Source of the DNA: Steromphala cineraria | Lineage: Eukaryota > Mollusca > Gastropoda > Trochida > Trochidae | Assembly (NCBI GenBank): GCA_916613615.1 | Contig: OU744736.1 | Location: 3,604,330-3,668,329 of the forward strand | Length of the DNA: 64,000 nt | Direction of reading: 5' to 3' | Part shown: piece by piece, positions 1 through 12,257 of the stretch | Layout of the letters: each line of letters starts with the position of its first letter | How positions within the stretch are numbered: the first letter of the stretch is position 1 | Program-made: the position numbers and the translations under genes | The notes under the pieces: model-generated | What the model was told of the DNA's origin: nothing | What the model saw: only the letters and a program-made list of their open reading frames with translations | Database searches by the model: none

Positions 1-375
1 GAAATCAATTTCCAAACAATCTGTTTTAATCAATAAGAAACTTTGAAATGCTTACATAAGTTTGATTTAGCAACACGAAGCCATATGCTTTACTCAAACA
101 ATTAAAACTGATCAGGCTAACATTGCCACGCATGTTTTGAGTTTAGAGACGCATTAAGGGGACGTTACATAGAAGCCATGTCATATAAAGTAAATGGATA
201 TGTTCTGCATTGGCGTTGTGACCTGTTGGCTATCAGTAGGTATCTGAACATGTTGCTTCATATAATTTCTTTCTTGTTTGGCATCCTGTGTCATTTGGGT
301 CAAATTGGTGATGCTTATTGATGTATTGTACATTCCTTTAATCTTAATTCTATCAATATGATTTTGCCACACTGT

Positions 376-624
376 AAAAGGGCCAGTGGCACGTTTTGTT
401 AAATGTTTTATTTTGTAAAGTCCATTTGCGGGTTTTTTTGTGTGTGAACACCAATAACTCATTTTGTGTGAGAAAAAAATATTGGCATGACTCAACTTTA
501 CATTATATATTTGATTTATTACTGCTTCATTTGGTTTAAGTACATTGTCTTTAATTTGAACCATTTATTTTCATTTTCCTGACATCACCTTATATTCCTC
601 ATAAAAACGTGCTAGTAGTCTTTT
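376..624. mobile_element. MITE of the TTAA family, copy 1 (decayed)
   Basis: Ends AAAGGGCCAGTGGCACGTTTT and, inverted, AAAAACGTGCTAGTAGTCTTTT. Interior shared with the better copies at 5,988-6,325 and 26,015-26,370. Confidence 0.7.
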
Positions 625-1744
625 CGTGTACATAAAAGTATGCATTTATATTTTGATCACAACCTCAACAATGGTACCGTTCTCAATCCTTGGAAATTTT
701 TCACACATTTGGTATCTCTAGGTGACTTAGAAAATGCTCAGTGTTGTTTGTGAATTCACGTCTGTAAACAACTTATAAGTGTAGATTAGAAGGATATATT
801 TATCTTATAGCAAAGATGCATATAATTCGATATGTCAATGAAAATCCTTATTTAGTTTCTGATCAATAGAACCAGGATGTAGTCAGATCTAATCACGCAC
901 AAAAACAATTCATTGAAGGTCTTTACATAACTGGCCTACATGACCAGGATTTATTTAGATGTCACATAGGCGTTTGTCTGAACCAATTAATCTGACTTTG
1001 AGAACGCTAATCTCTCGTCATTTTTGGTTTATCATTACATTATCTATCTAGATTGTTTAATACACTGTTTTCCTTTATGCTTACATTTAACAAGAAAAGA
1101 ACAGATTGAAGAAAAATTATTTTTGCTTATCATAAGATCCCTTATGATACTTAGTATTTAAAAACTTGAACCGTCGCAAATGAAATAAATATTTTCTTAT
1201 CAACGTGTATTTTCTAAATATTTTAAGAAAGAGGATTTGAAAGCAAAGGATCAGTGTCACATTCCAGTTAATCTTCTCAAATTGTAACACTGTTACGAAC
1301 AACCTATACTGTAAACCCTGGTGACTGAAATAAGTTTAGATTTACTCCGTTTCCCCGATGTTGAAACATACCTAAACATACATGTAACCCAAACATACTG
1401 ACATTTTGCTTTTACGAATTATACACAGATTGAATAAAACTTTAAAAAGTAGCATTGTTAGCTCTAAGAAATATGTAGTTTTATTTAATGCAAATAAATA
1501 TAATATGATTTAAAAACCCGATCAAGCTAGGTGTTTATACTATATTCAGTGATGTATCTTATCAAACAGTAGGATATGTATTTATCAGTATGATAATGCA
1601 AACAATGCTTGCCAAAAAGGGAGATGTGAAAAGGCATCTATTTGTTTGTTTTGAGGTTCAACAATGAAAAGCAAAAGATGAGACTTGCATAGACATAGAG
1701 TGTTTATGTGTTTTGTTGAAATATGCAAGATACGTTTTTTAAAA
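625..1744. repeat. Array A, unit 1: diverged tandem blocks, no gene
   Basis: Block a (about 850-1,000: TGATCAATAGAACCAGGAT, ACATAACTGGCCTACAT) recurs at 4,840-4,975 and partly at 7,210-7,250. Block b (about 1,545-1,740: TATCTTATCAAACAG, CTATTTGTTTGTTTTGAG) recurs at 3.05, 5.4 and 10.4 kb. Confidence 0.55.
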
Positions 1745-2333
1745 ACAAAAGATATTTCAATTTTTTCGCTAATAGTTGTACATTAATGGTAATGTATTAT
1801 ATTGATAGCGTCAAAAATCTTATTACACAAACTAATCATCATTAATCAGAGAAGAAATTATAAAAATTCACATAAAGTTAATAGCCAGTTTTGTGTAAAC
1901 ACCTTTTAATAATATTTTTAATCGCATGACTTAACTTTGCATTATATATTTGATTTATTTCTGCTTCAATGAGTTTAGATACATTGTCTTTTGAGTTAGT
2001 AATACAAAAACATAACGGGGCAGTTGTGCGTTTTTAGAGTGAATATAAGGTGATGTCAGGAAAATTGAAGACAATGTATTTAAATTAAATGAAGCAGTAA
2101 GAAATCAAATATATAAAGGAAAGTTTATACATGCGATTCATTTTTTATACACAAAAATGGCCGTAAATTGACTTGAAGTGAATCTTTATACTTTGCCCTC
2201 TGCCTATGGATGATTGGTTTGTGTAATGGGATTTTGGCACTATCAAAACAATACAGCATTAACGTACGATTATCCGGGGGGGGGGGGGGGGGGGGAATAT
2301 AAAGTATTAAAAAAACGTGCTACTGTCCCTTTA
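1745..2333. mobile_element. Two abutting TTAA-family MITE copies, opposite orientations
   Basis: 1,745-1,995 is a partial copy in the orientation of copy 3 (AACACCTTTTAAT, TTGATTTATT, ACATTGTCTTT). 2,015-2,333 is a copy in the other orientation, ending AAAAAACGTGCTACTGTCCC. The second contains a run of 20 consecutive G at 2,276-2,295. Confidence 0.7.
2276..2295. repeat. Run of 20 G
   Basis: An uninterrupted homopolymer inside a MITE copy. Length is likely polymorphic and error-prone. Confidence 0.95.
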
Positions 2334-2489
2334 CAAAAACCAAAATCCCTTCATCTAATAATTACATTATTGATACAAGAAGATATGTTTGGAGAGCATT
2401 TAAAACACTTCATTGTGTTAAGCTGATAATCTTCTAAATGCAATCTGGCGTAACTGTTATGGACTTGGTGTTGTAAATTTTTAATCAAA

Positions 2490-2868
2490 CCTTAGTCATT
2501 TTCACCCCACTGAGGCAGATTAAGTAATGAATTGTTGATCGAGCCTCTGTTTTTATTAGACGAAATCCGTGGGTTCAAGCAGTTTCCCCTGGCGGAAAAA
2601 ATTGCACCATAATCCAATTGAATTTGTTTAGTAAACGAGAACGATTCTCGCTTGGAAAGCGTGGTTCATATCACAATGCCTTTGTCATGATTCAGTAGCA
2701 AAATTATGCTTTTAGATGAGCGTCGCCGATTGCACAACTAAAGTTGATTGCCTCCAGTCAGGCGACTCTTATTCTACCCAACAAACTCGGCGAATAAAAA
2801 CAGAGGCTCGATCAACATGTCGAGGCTCGATGTCTTGATCTGCCTCTGTGGAGAGAATGAACCTTAGG
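2490..2868. mobile_element. TIR element of ~380 bp (MITE), separate family
   Basis: Left end CCTTAGTCATTTTCACCCCA and right end, inverted, CCTAAGGTTCATTCTCTCCA. Further in, GTTGATCGAGCCTCTGTTTT occurs at both sides in inverted orientation, and the right side has an extra partial copy (GAGGCTCGATG). No ORF. Confidence 0.75.
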
Positions 2869-5800
2869 AAGTCAACAACGTATATTTTGACAAATTGAGA
2901 CATTACGTTATAATCTTGTTATACCTTTTTAAAAATCGTCACTAAGGGCGGCAACTTTTAACTGTTTACTAATGTTTCAAACAAATCAAAATCATTTATC
3001 AAAGTGACAAAAAGAAATATATTTTGATCATTTTCGTTCAATGAATATTCATGTTTGTATGATATTCAAATGAATAGATACATCCATGATTATGAAATAG
3101 CAAAGATTATCAAAAATAAAGTTATCTAAAAAAACACTTTTGTCCTGAATATAGTTGCAGCGATTTACCTTCTTCAACGGAAAATGGTGGGATGGAAAGT
3201 GTTTGATAAAAGCGTGCTTTGTTTTGAACAAACAGAAAATACAACCTTTACAAAACAAAAACGATGAATAATCGATGAACATCATTCATGTTGTAATAGA
3301 AGATAAAAGTACAATTATTTACAATTTCTGTTCACAAAAAGATATCTATGAAGGCAAAGTGTTATAAATGTTTAAGATGTTTATATATGTGCTGTGTACT
3401 ATGTTTGTTATTTTGTAGCTATGGTTACAGGCAATTCAGGTCGTTTTTATTTCTTTGCAGTGACAAAAAGAATAATAACGTTTTTGTTAAACCAATTAGT
3501 TCTCGTTGAAAAAATGTATTCAGAAAACATCTCCATTTGAATACTATTTTCTTCCTCTTGTTAATCGTATACCTGATATCATAGATCAGTACACCATCTA
3601 TGAATGCCAACATGTATTCACGTTGTCCGATAATGACACATTTATGATATAAAACAATACATAAATATGTGATTATTCAAAATAAAATTATTTCAGATTA
3701 AGGAAATATGCTTATCAGATGCTTATCAAGTGTAAAGTATTATCCAAATTTTCTCTACTCTTGTACCGTCAATGGCTATGAGATTGATAATGATAATTTC
3801 CGGGTTTTTTCATCATGGTCCTAGTACATTATTAGCTAATGTTATGTCCCCACCTGCAACTGTTTCAAACCAAATATGATATTGATGTCGCAAATTCTGA
3901 ATTGTTTCTCTTATAGAAACTTTATTGTACAAATAAGTGTAAATAGTGAAAACAAAACAAACTGATTTAGTTCACTAGTCAGTAGGTCCTCCTGGTTATA
4001 CGAAACACTCCAACGAGAAACTAATGGTGTAGTTTTTTGTTCCAAGGGGAAGTGGTCGTCCATTAGTGTCAATGAAACGCCACATTATTTAGGATATAGG
4101 ATGTTATAGTTTTCAATATGCCAAGCAATCATTATTCGCACATTACGAATGAGCTTCTTGGGTCATGCCATTTCTAGGATTAGTTTTAGATAGTATGTGC
4201 TTGAATTAAAAGTACTTAAATACTCACACTTTCCAAATTTAACCTTTAACAAATTTTTATGAAATTCGAACTTTCAAACACCTTACAAATAGGCAGTTCT
4301 TAAACGAAAGTACAATGTTCGGCAAAAAAGATGGTACACGTTTTATAAACTACTAATGTTTTTGGGAAAAACTTAAATTATAAAAACTGTTTGCTACTGA
4401 CCATTTAAGTTTAAATAATCGTTAAATAAACATAATTTGATGCCTACAATTCAATGAAAGGAATTTCAGGAAGTCAGTGGTTTCCAAAAATATGCTCGGG
4501 AGTAATCTTGTTACATTGTGTGTTATGTTTTGGTTCATTATGTATACTTTCATTTCATGTAATTGCAATAATTTTTTTCATTTGTTGGATTTTATTTTCA
4601 CATTGCGTGCGTGAAACAGATTATAAGATTTTTTTGCTTTTGAACATTCTTTAAATTCTTATTTCAACCATATTACAATACATTTACACATAGCCAAATT
4701 ACACATTAATCGTTTTGGGAAATTAACATTTATGTTTACGTATTCAATTCCACTTAAACTTTTGCCAATGTCGATTGAAATGATGTATGTAATATTCTAA
4801 AATATAAATGCCCTGTTGCAATTGTTACAGAATTGTTTTGTTACTGATGAATAGAATCAGGTCAAGTTATCAGATTAAATCACGCAAAATAACAATTTAT
4901 TGAACTACATTACATAACTGGACTACATATCTAGGATTAATCTAGATTTTGCATGTGGGTATATCTGAACCTTTTTTTCGTATCCGTTTTAGAATAGATT
5001 TTTAAAATTAATCTTACTTGATGTCTGTTTTGACATTATTATCTACGTATTGTTATTTTTCATATTCAAATTCTGCACATGTTTGGATGCATTAAATCAT
5101 CATATTGTAATTCATATTCCATTAAATGCATGAGGGTCTGAACATGATTTCAACGTTAAAATGTGAAAGGAAACATACTTTTGTTTTGTTTAATAATAAG
5201 AATAAAATCATTCGATTCTACGGTCCTCTCAATCATAAGAAATGTGATTGACAGTGATCGCACATGGAAATTTAAATTTTGCACTTTAAATTGTGACTTT
5301 ATAAAAATATACATACTTACATATTACTCAGTTCTATTTATTGCTAACAAATTATTATCTTATAAAAATAATAAAAGAGAAACTTTGCATGATCTTTCTA
5401 TTATTTGATTATATATCAAACAGAAGTACATGTATCTATAGGTAAGATTGTCCAAACAATCAATGCTAAAAAATATATATGAAAAAGCAACTATTTGTTT
5501 GTTCTTGAGATAGTTGCTGCGAGCAAGCAAAATAATCAACGTAGAGTGTGTGAATATGGTTTAAACATATTTTTATTTCGTTATGAAACATGGATAGGCG
5601 AACAAGCCTTTAGGCTTTATATACTAACGCCGCTCCAAGTGTGTGAATATCAAGCGTTTTGTCTTGAGTAAGCACGAACTATAGAATTTAAAGACACTCA
5701 ATCAAATGATAACCAATGAACACATCTTACATAAGAACAGTATCACAAGAACAAACAATTTACGATTTCTGATATAGAAAAGTCTTTAAATGAGAAAAGA

Positions 5801-5987
5801 TGTGCAATGTGTTTGTTACCTTGTAACTATGATGACAACATGTACATATTTCCTACATCTAGGAGATAGAAATGTCTCATATGTCAACTCTTTGTCAATT
5901 TTCATAAACTAATAATGAACATAAATACAGAATTAATCTGACCTTTTTGAGGATTAAGATATCAAGTTACAAACATGACTACATTAA
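2869..5987. repeat. Array A, units 2 and 3, no gene
   Basis: Block b at 3,045-3,620 (ATTATGAAATAGCAAAGAT, GGAAAGTGTTTGATAA, ATTTCTTTGCAG) and again at 5,410-5,880. Block a at 4,840-4,975. Substitution and indels are heavy. Frames in this stretch are short and unsupported. Confidence 0.55.
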
Positions 5988-6325
5988 AGGGGCAGTAGCA
6001 GGTTTTTTGATAATTTTATATTCTAAATTTGTCACTGAAAATTTTAAGTTAATGTTAAATGTATTATGTTGACAGTGTCAACAATCTCATTCACAAGCCA
6101 ATCATCCATATAGTCAGAGGACAAAGTATGAATAGTCACATAAAATCCATTTTCTATAACACCTTTAATTCATTTTGTGTAAGAAAAAGGAATCGCATGG
6201 CTTAACTTTATGTTATATATTTGAATTATTACTGCTCAATTTAATTTAAATACATTGTCTTTCAATTAGAACCATTTATTTTCATTTTCTCATTATGTTC
6301 CCCCTAAAAACGTGCTACTGCCCCT
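5988..6325. mobile_element. TTAA-family MITE, copy 3 (nearly complete)
   Basis: 338 bp. Left end AGGGGCAGTAGCAGGTTTTT directly after TTAA (5,984-5,987). Right end AAAAACGTGCTACTGCCCCT followed by ATAA, a one-base-changed target copy. No ORF; non-autonomous. Confidence 0.85.
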
Positions 6326-8558
6326 ATAACGTTAACTCTCTAGCTGCTACTCATTTATTTCGACCTCGGTGTTGGGAACAAGCTATAGATGTTCCAAGTT
6401 TTGTAATGAAATACACCAAGAAGTTAACGTATGTTTGACTCCCCTTACAATTTGTTTCTTCAAGCGACACACATATAAAACTATAATATTGAAAATATTC
6501 GTGACATCAACATAGGTCTTAGTGGATTTTCTAAATTAATGACAATTTCTTTTTCTTCTATCATTGATTTATTATCATAACACAAGATAATCATATGTCA
6601 CAAGGTAATATCTATCTTGAAATTTTGAGATTACTTGCGAATAGCATCTGGAAAGAACATGTCATGTCTAGTTTATTATAACTATCTAAAATTGACTCAA
6701 TTCATCCCAAAAACTATTCTTGTTCTACTATTTATGAGGTTTCGTCAAATGTTATTCATTTCCATTCCACGTGAACTATGAATCAACGTCAATGTAAACA
6801 TGTATCAGACGTTTTATTCAATATCATGAACTCATTTGAAATATTCAACTTTGATGATTAAGTATGGGAAATATCAGACCGTTGTTTCAATTAGTCTGTT
6901 GATGCTTTTAGTGTGACATCCAATGATAAGTTGCAGTGAGAAAAGCAAAACAATGCCATCCTTGTTTCACCCGACTATTTATGAAGACCGGGTATACTGC
7001 ATGTTAATCAGGGTTAAATATTATTATAATAAAGGAAAATTATGCATTTCTATTTCATTCACGTAGTCTACTTACTCCTTAATTGTTGACACTATTCCAC
7101 CTATTGTCGGGATGCTCTGGGGTACATCGAAAAAAAAACATATTCCATAAACCAAAGATTTGAGAGCCATTAACATAATTCAAAATATCTTCGATATCTT
7201 AAATAAAAATCAGTAATTTGTTACTGATCAATAAAATCAGGTCATGTTGTTAGATCCTTCTTCCTATACAAGATTGAAACCCCAGTTGCTGACCTAGCGT
7301 AACTAACCCTTGCTGTGGATCCTTGACTTCTCTGGTTTGCCAACATCTTCCTCTCGGACGATAATGTTATACGTAATAGTTATATGACGAGTATTGGTCG
7401 TCTAGTCCACGACATGGTTGGTTATACGACGAGCCGCGGAGCTCGACCAATACGAGTCGTATAACTTACTTATACCACGACAAACACAACAACATATATA
7501 AACAAAACAAATCTTGTAAAATACCATACGCAAATTGTAAAAATGCGTTGAACTATGTTATCTATACCAAACAATGTGCCTCATCACGCTTTTTAGAAGC
7601 TACCGAATATTCTCTAAAATGTGTTCTATAGTTATCTCATGCTTCGTGTCTTTAAAAAACTGTCCATTGAGCAGCATTTAAGTAGAAAACTACGGTAACA
7701 ACAACAGCGCGTGGATCATGCTTTGCACGTGCTGAAAACGACATGGGCTTTCGGAGATGGTGACATTGTCACTGTGTACAATGGAAGGTGAGGACGTAGG
7801 CAACATTTCTCTACAAACATGGATGATGCGCCCAAATTACAGGTGAACTCTTTCCTTTCGAAGAATTTAACATACACATTTAGAATTTGGAAGTATTTCT
7901 ACCGAAAAAGGTGCAATCTTGAAGTAAATAAGATATTTAAAAGCATTAAATGGTCTTTTGAATGAACTACAATTAGTTTGCAACTTTGTCTCTTCATTGC
8001 ATATGTTTTCGTGTCGGATACACTTGAGGAAGAAGGCAGGAATTTATTTACTAAGATGTTTTAGTTATTACCTATGAGGAAGTTACCTCCCTTCTTAAGT
8101 ACAGTCTATTTTGGCTGGTCATAGATTCTTGATTTTCAAAGAATGCATCAATTTGATGTTCAATAACGTTATCAAGAAGAAAATTAATATATATTCTTTA
8201 CCTTATTTTGGCATTCGCATGAACATGCGAGATGTTTTGAATGAATTACCATAATTATCACGGACTGTCTGTTTTACAGTACAGTTGTCTAAATGGTGCA
8301 ATGTCCTGGTCCGTCATGGCTAGATAATGATCATTTAGTTAGATTTAGATATAAATTTGCAGTCATTATTGTTATACGAACTATTGAACAATCTCTCAAA
8401 AAATCATAATTAAGAATTTCTTCCCAAAAAATGCAATGTTTATTGATAGGGCTGCGGGTTAAGAATTGTTTCTGTCGAACTATGGAAGAAATCACAGTTA
8501 ATGATAAATATATAGTATATAAGTCATCAAAGGATGACGGGAAATACAAAATCGTACA
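6326..8558. other. Mostly featureless AT-rich DNA
   Basis: Holds part of array A block a (7,205-7,250) and the hairpin at 7,379-7,465. Near 7,700-7,790 there is an open segment with a donor-like AGGTGAGG, too weak to call. Otherwise nothing is recognised. Confidence 0.5.
7379..7465. repeat. Imperfect hairpin, 23-bp arms
   Basis: AGTTATATGACGAGTATTGG..CG (7,379-7,401) pairs with 7,443-7,465 at about 20 of 23 positions. A related TAGTTATACCACG stretch occurs near 9,905-9,915, so this belongs to a dispersed family. Confidence 0.65.
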
Positions 8559-8635
8559 ATGAAGAAAATGTTCAGTTCATCATGTATTTATGCCTCTGAA
8601 AATATTCTCTATCTCTATTCTCTCTTTGCAGGTCT

Positions 8636-8855
8636 TTTATGGAACGACAAACATGACGCCTGTCCAGGAGAAAAGAAAATTTCCCTAAAACGGAAAAGAT
8701 TCATATGGGTGAATCGTTTGTGTAAAGAGAAGAGACGTGTTGAACGAAGAAATGGTCAGCAGTACAAATGTATTTCTCAGGTCAAAACGACGTCCTCAGG
8801 CTGTAACGACTCAAACGATGACAAGGCTCCCGACATAACTATTAACAAAATATGA
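8636..8855 (+). CDS. Possible terminal exon or small ORF, unrecognised
   Basis: A strong acceptor-like polypyrimidine tract ending in CTCTCTTTGCAG is followed by an open frame to a TGA at 8,853-8,855, about 73 codons. The frame reads lysine/arginine-rich with four cysteines. It also extends upstream through the acceptor to an ATG at 8,559. An upstream donor-like AGGTGAGG (near 7,787) follows another open segment (7,700-7,785), but the phases do not join cleanly into this frame. No domain is recognised. It may be a decayed exon or chance. Confidence 0.2.
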
Positions 8856-8939
8856 AAAATGTAAAAAAAAATATAGTCGCAAAGCGACGACAACAGGATT
8901 CAGCCGCAAATCTTACATAATGGTTGCACAGATGATAAT

Positions 8940-9700
8940 GTCACCTATCATTCCTGAAAGTTTCATGAAAATATCATTACAGGTTAAGGTACAGCAGTAT
9001 TAGAAAGGATCATTTACAGTTTTTCGGACGGAGCTAACACCATGTTGCGAAAATGTGTAATGGCGACCGGAAATGACTGTTCGCGAGCGATTTTATTTTT
9101 TCATCTTAAAGACCTTGGTCATGTTTTTCTCTCATGCAAAAATCATGAAATTCGTCGGTCAGGTTTTTGAGTTATCTGCCCTTGAAAATTCAATTTTTTA
9201 GAAATTGGGAAATTTTGAAAGGTTGCTGCGACAAAAGTATTTCGAATTTTTTAATTCTATAACAAACCTATTAAAGGCCAATGTCTTGGCTACTTCATGT
9301 GTAAATTTCAGCTTTCTAGTATCATTAGTAGCCGAGTGGTGAATCACCAAGTGAGCATGGGGTCGGACTTTTCAAAAATGGGCTTAAAATCAAGATGGCG
9401 GCCAAACCACGTGACCTACAAATTTGTCATGATTTACTTTTTTTTATTATTTTTTATTGCGCATCTTTTGAAAAAAATTTCAGGTCTCTAAGTGCATTTT
9501 GAAAAAAAAATCAATGTTAAAATTTCGATTTTGGATTCGAACTGGACCTTTAATGTATTGGTTGAATTGGCCCAAAAGCTTCTATTCCCGATTCCAGGGT
9601 TAGGGCTATCAGACTGTAAAGTTTGGTTGTATTTGCTTCAGTCGTTTTGGCTGTATCTTTGGTCAAACTTTTGTGGAATAATAATAATAAAAAACACGCC
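8940..9700. repeat. Probable dispersed repeat, non-coding
   Basis: Contains AAAGTTTCATGAAAAT and TTTTTCGGACGGAGC near 8,960-9,030, the style of the GACGGAC family. A stretch follows with repeated AAATTTT words and AAGATGGCGGCC. Short frames here overlap on both strands and look accidental. Confidence 0.4.
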
Positions 9701-9709
9701 AATAACAAT

Positions 9710-9738
9710 AAGGATTCAGCCTTTATGGCTGAATCCTT
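9710..9738. repeat. Short perfect hairpin after AATAATAATA run
   Basis: AAGGATTCAGCC, loop TTTAT, then GGCTGAATCCTT; 12-bp arms. An AATAATAATAA stretch lies 30 bp before it. It could be the 3' end of a short dispersed element. It also resembles a terminator, but there is no bacterial context. Confidence 0.7.
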
Positions 9739-9759
9739 AACTAATAAAAGTTGTCCCAT

Positions 9760-11221
9760 TGTTTGTCGTTATTTGAAATTGAAGGTATTTGTCAAACCGT
9801 TGCAGTTAAAAAGATCGTGATACATTTTGTTTTTAGTCTGTCATGAGAAGGGTTAAATGAAAGTAGTTCCGGCTGATTCTTTGGTGTAGTATAACTAACA
9901 TTTTGGTTAGTTATACCACGGGTCCAAACAATAGAGTCGTGGTAAAACTCGAGTTATCGAAGTTGCTACAGCTAATAACCGACGCTTTTTTGTGCGTCTG
10001 TACATGTTTTGTTGACCTTAAATTAATAAAGTTTATCAAATCTTTTCAAACAATTATTTGCTCCGTTTTCATTGGTGTTACAATACTTGCTTTGTACTTG
10101 AATTTCATTTAAAGTGTAAAATATTCTCTCAAATGATATTAAATAATCTATTAGATAACGAAGAGAAAAGATTGACAATGTCTTGAAAGGTATAATCAAT
10201 GACCATACTCCGCAGTGGGGAGTATCAGAAAACAACTAAACTGATTAAATTGAAAAGCTTAACTGAAAGATTATAAGTTCTTATTCCTCATGAATACGTC
10301 GATGAGATAAAACCCTTAACTGTATAGTGATGTTTATTGCAAATATTTAATTAGCAAATGTAAGTTACAATTAGAAATACATTTTATTTGTTTTACGTTC
10401 AATTTAAGGTAATGATTATATATAAAAATGTTATACATAGAAATATCTCTGATTATGAAATAGCAGAAATACGGTTATCTCAGCAAGCCGGTGTTTGTTT
10501 ACTTTGAAGATAGTTGCTGCCAGTAACCATTTAGTCAACGGAAAGTGTTTGATTAATAGCGTGCTCCGTCCTTCACATGCGCGAAATAAACACTTGCTAA
10601 GCGATAAATTAAGAATTGTTCTACAACTTGATATCGGAAAAAAAGAGATAAAAGTAAAATCAATTGACGATCTTTGTGACTAAAATTGTTTTTGAAAGAG
10701 ATAAAAAGGTGTGAGATGTTTACGTGATTGTCGTACATAATATGTGTTATTTTGTTGCTCTGGTTACTAAATGTATATATTCAATTCTGGTTAATTTTTT
10801 TATTTCTTTGCAGTTAAAAAAATAATATATCCTATCAAAACCAATTACTTTCTTTTAGTCTCAAAAAGGCTCTCTAGAAACATTCAGACTTAGAGATTTT
10901 TTTGTATTTTATTTGTTATTGTTAATTAAGGTTTGCAAATTATTTTGGTCCGAAAAATTGTACTTGATGACTTTGTAGACACAATTGCCCTTGTCTTTCC
11001 GGTAATACATAAATGTGCAAATAAATCATCTGTCACAACAAACAACCTTGCGCAAAGCAGCCAGAAAAGGTTTCTTAACAATATGCGCCCTTCCCGCGCC
11101 TAGAAGCAATTAAGAACATAAGAAAAATGTCCATTCAAATCAATCTGGTGTATAAAGAACAATTTCATTACGAAAATTATTCAATATTTTGTTCTTGTTC
11201 TGGATGCTTTGTAGTCTTTCG
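9760..11221. repeat. Array A, unit 4, no gene
   Basis: 10,420-10,950 repeats block b: CTGATTATGAAATAGCAGAA, AACGGAAAGTGTTTGATTAA, then TTTTATTTCTTTGCAG at about 10,798-10,813. Nothing else is recognised. Confidence 0.55.
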
Positions 11222-11560
11222 ATTTAGGATCTTGAAGCACCTGTCAGGAGACTATTACAGTAGTCAATCCTGGACATGATAACTGAGAGTGTGAGGATCT
11301 TCGTTGCATTCTTCGTCAGACATGATCTTAACTTGCCGATGTTACTGCAGATGGGACACTCTGGACATTTGACTGACTTGTTTGTCAAGACTGAGGTCAG
11401 TGTCAATAATGACACCAAGGTCCTTACGTTTGAAGCCAGAGGAACAGGTGCCTCACTATTGTGATTGCAGAAAGATCACACTTTTCCGCCTTATAGCAGG
11501 GCTGAAAAGGACATGTTCTGTCTTCTCGTCGTTAAGCTGTAGCATATTCCAAAACATAAT
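11222..11560 (-). pseudogene. CR1/L2-like LINE reverse transcriptase scrap
   Basis: Minus-strand frames read MLQLNDEKTEHVLFS, then DLGVIIDTDLSLDKQVSQ, then KLRSCLTKNATKILTL and SRIDYCNSLLTGAS. These match the post-catalytic region typical of CR1/L2-type elements (NxxKTE; LGVxxDxxLSF; SRIDYCNSLL). About 110 codons are covered, with frame changes. No other element parts are adjacent. Confidence 0.75.
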
Positions 11561-11819
11561 TGTTAGTCATGATAATAAAAAATGAAAGTGAATAGCTGAT
11601 TAGCTTGAATGTTAAACACAATAATAATCGCAGTCATGGCTTTGATGAGGTGCAGAAACAGCATGTCTGGACATTTGACCAATTTTGGTTGAAAATTAAA
11701 AATGTGTTGGCCACCTAGAGTTGAAACCCTTTAATGCCACATCACCTAGAAATAAATTTCGCAAATGTTGTATTGTTTCAATAGTCAAAACGTTTTCGAG
11801 TAATTATTTTGGAAGCGGA

Positions 11820-12003
11820 ACAAAGGGCAATCCCTGAAGGCATATCTGCACTACACATGTAACATCAATAACAAATTGTAGGTTCTGATAAAAAAAAGTT
11901 TTAAGTTATGCTCCGTAAACGTTTTTGGAAGCACAGATGAATGGACAAGGACGAACGGACAGACGGAGCTCTATATACCCCGACCACGTCGTAGCTGGGA
12001 TAT
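11820..12003. repeat. Scrap of the GACGGAC / TATACCCC element
   Basis: Ends with ACGAACGGACAGACGG then CTATATACCCCGACCACG, as in the 39.98-41.7 kb element, but with no minisatellite. Confidence 0.6.
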
Positions 12004-12180
12004 TATGATAATTTACATTAAAATAAAATTAAATAGGTCTTTGATTGTGAGTCAAGTGATGTTTTCCAATTTATAGATGCAAGTCTGTTTTACGTGTATA
12101 TGCATAGTTTTGAGAGTAGCGAATGCAAAACAACAAAAACAAACAGAAAAGGAAATACTATGATTTGTGTGCTTTTCACG

Positions 12181-12257
12181 AGGGTAATACGGTCTGATGT
12201 ACTATCTGTGTAGAAATGACATTTCTACAAAGATGGTACAGCAGGCCGTATTACCCT
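12181..12257. repeat. Foldback, 38-bp arms around one base
   Basis: Arms 12,181-12,218 and 12,220-12,257 match at 34 of 38 positions. The outer end is AGGGTAATACGG and the centre is GTAGAAATGACATTTCTAC. Probable palindromic MITE. Confidence 0.85.

Noticed and set aside
181..564. 127-codon minus-strand ORF at the left edge, with a faint look of an integrase C-terminal region
   Set aside because: Its first half is antisense MITE sequence (376-624). The remaining part has no firm motif, so I treat the frame as chance.
9325..9380. tRNA-like box A (TAGCCGAGTGGT) suggesting a tRNA-Ser/Leu or SINE head
   Set aside because: No matching box B at the right distance, and the flanks do not fold into a cloverleaf.
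9710..9738. Hairpin as an intrinsic transcription terminator
   Set aside because: No bacterial genes or operon context; it follows an AATAAT run typical of eukaryotic dispersed repeats.
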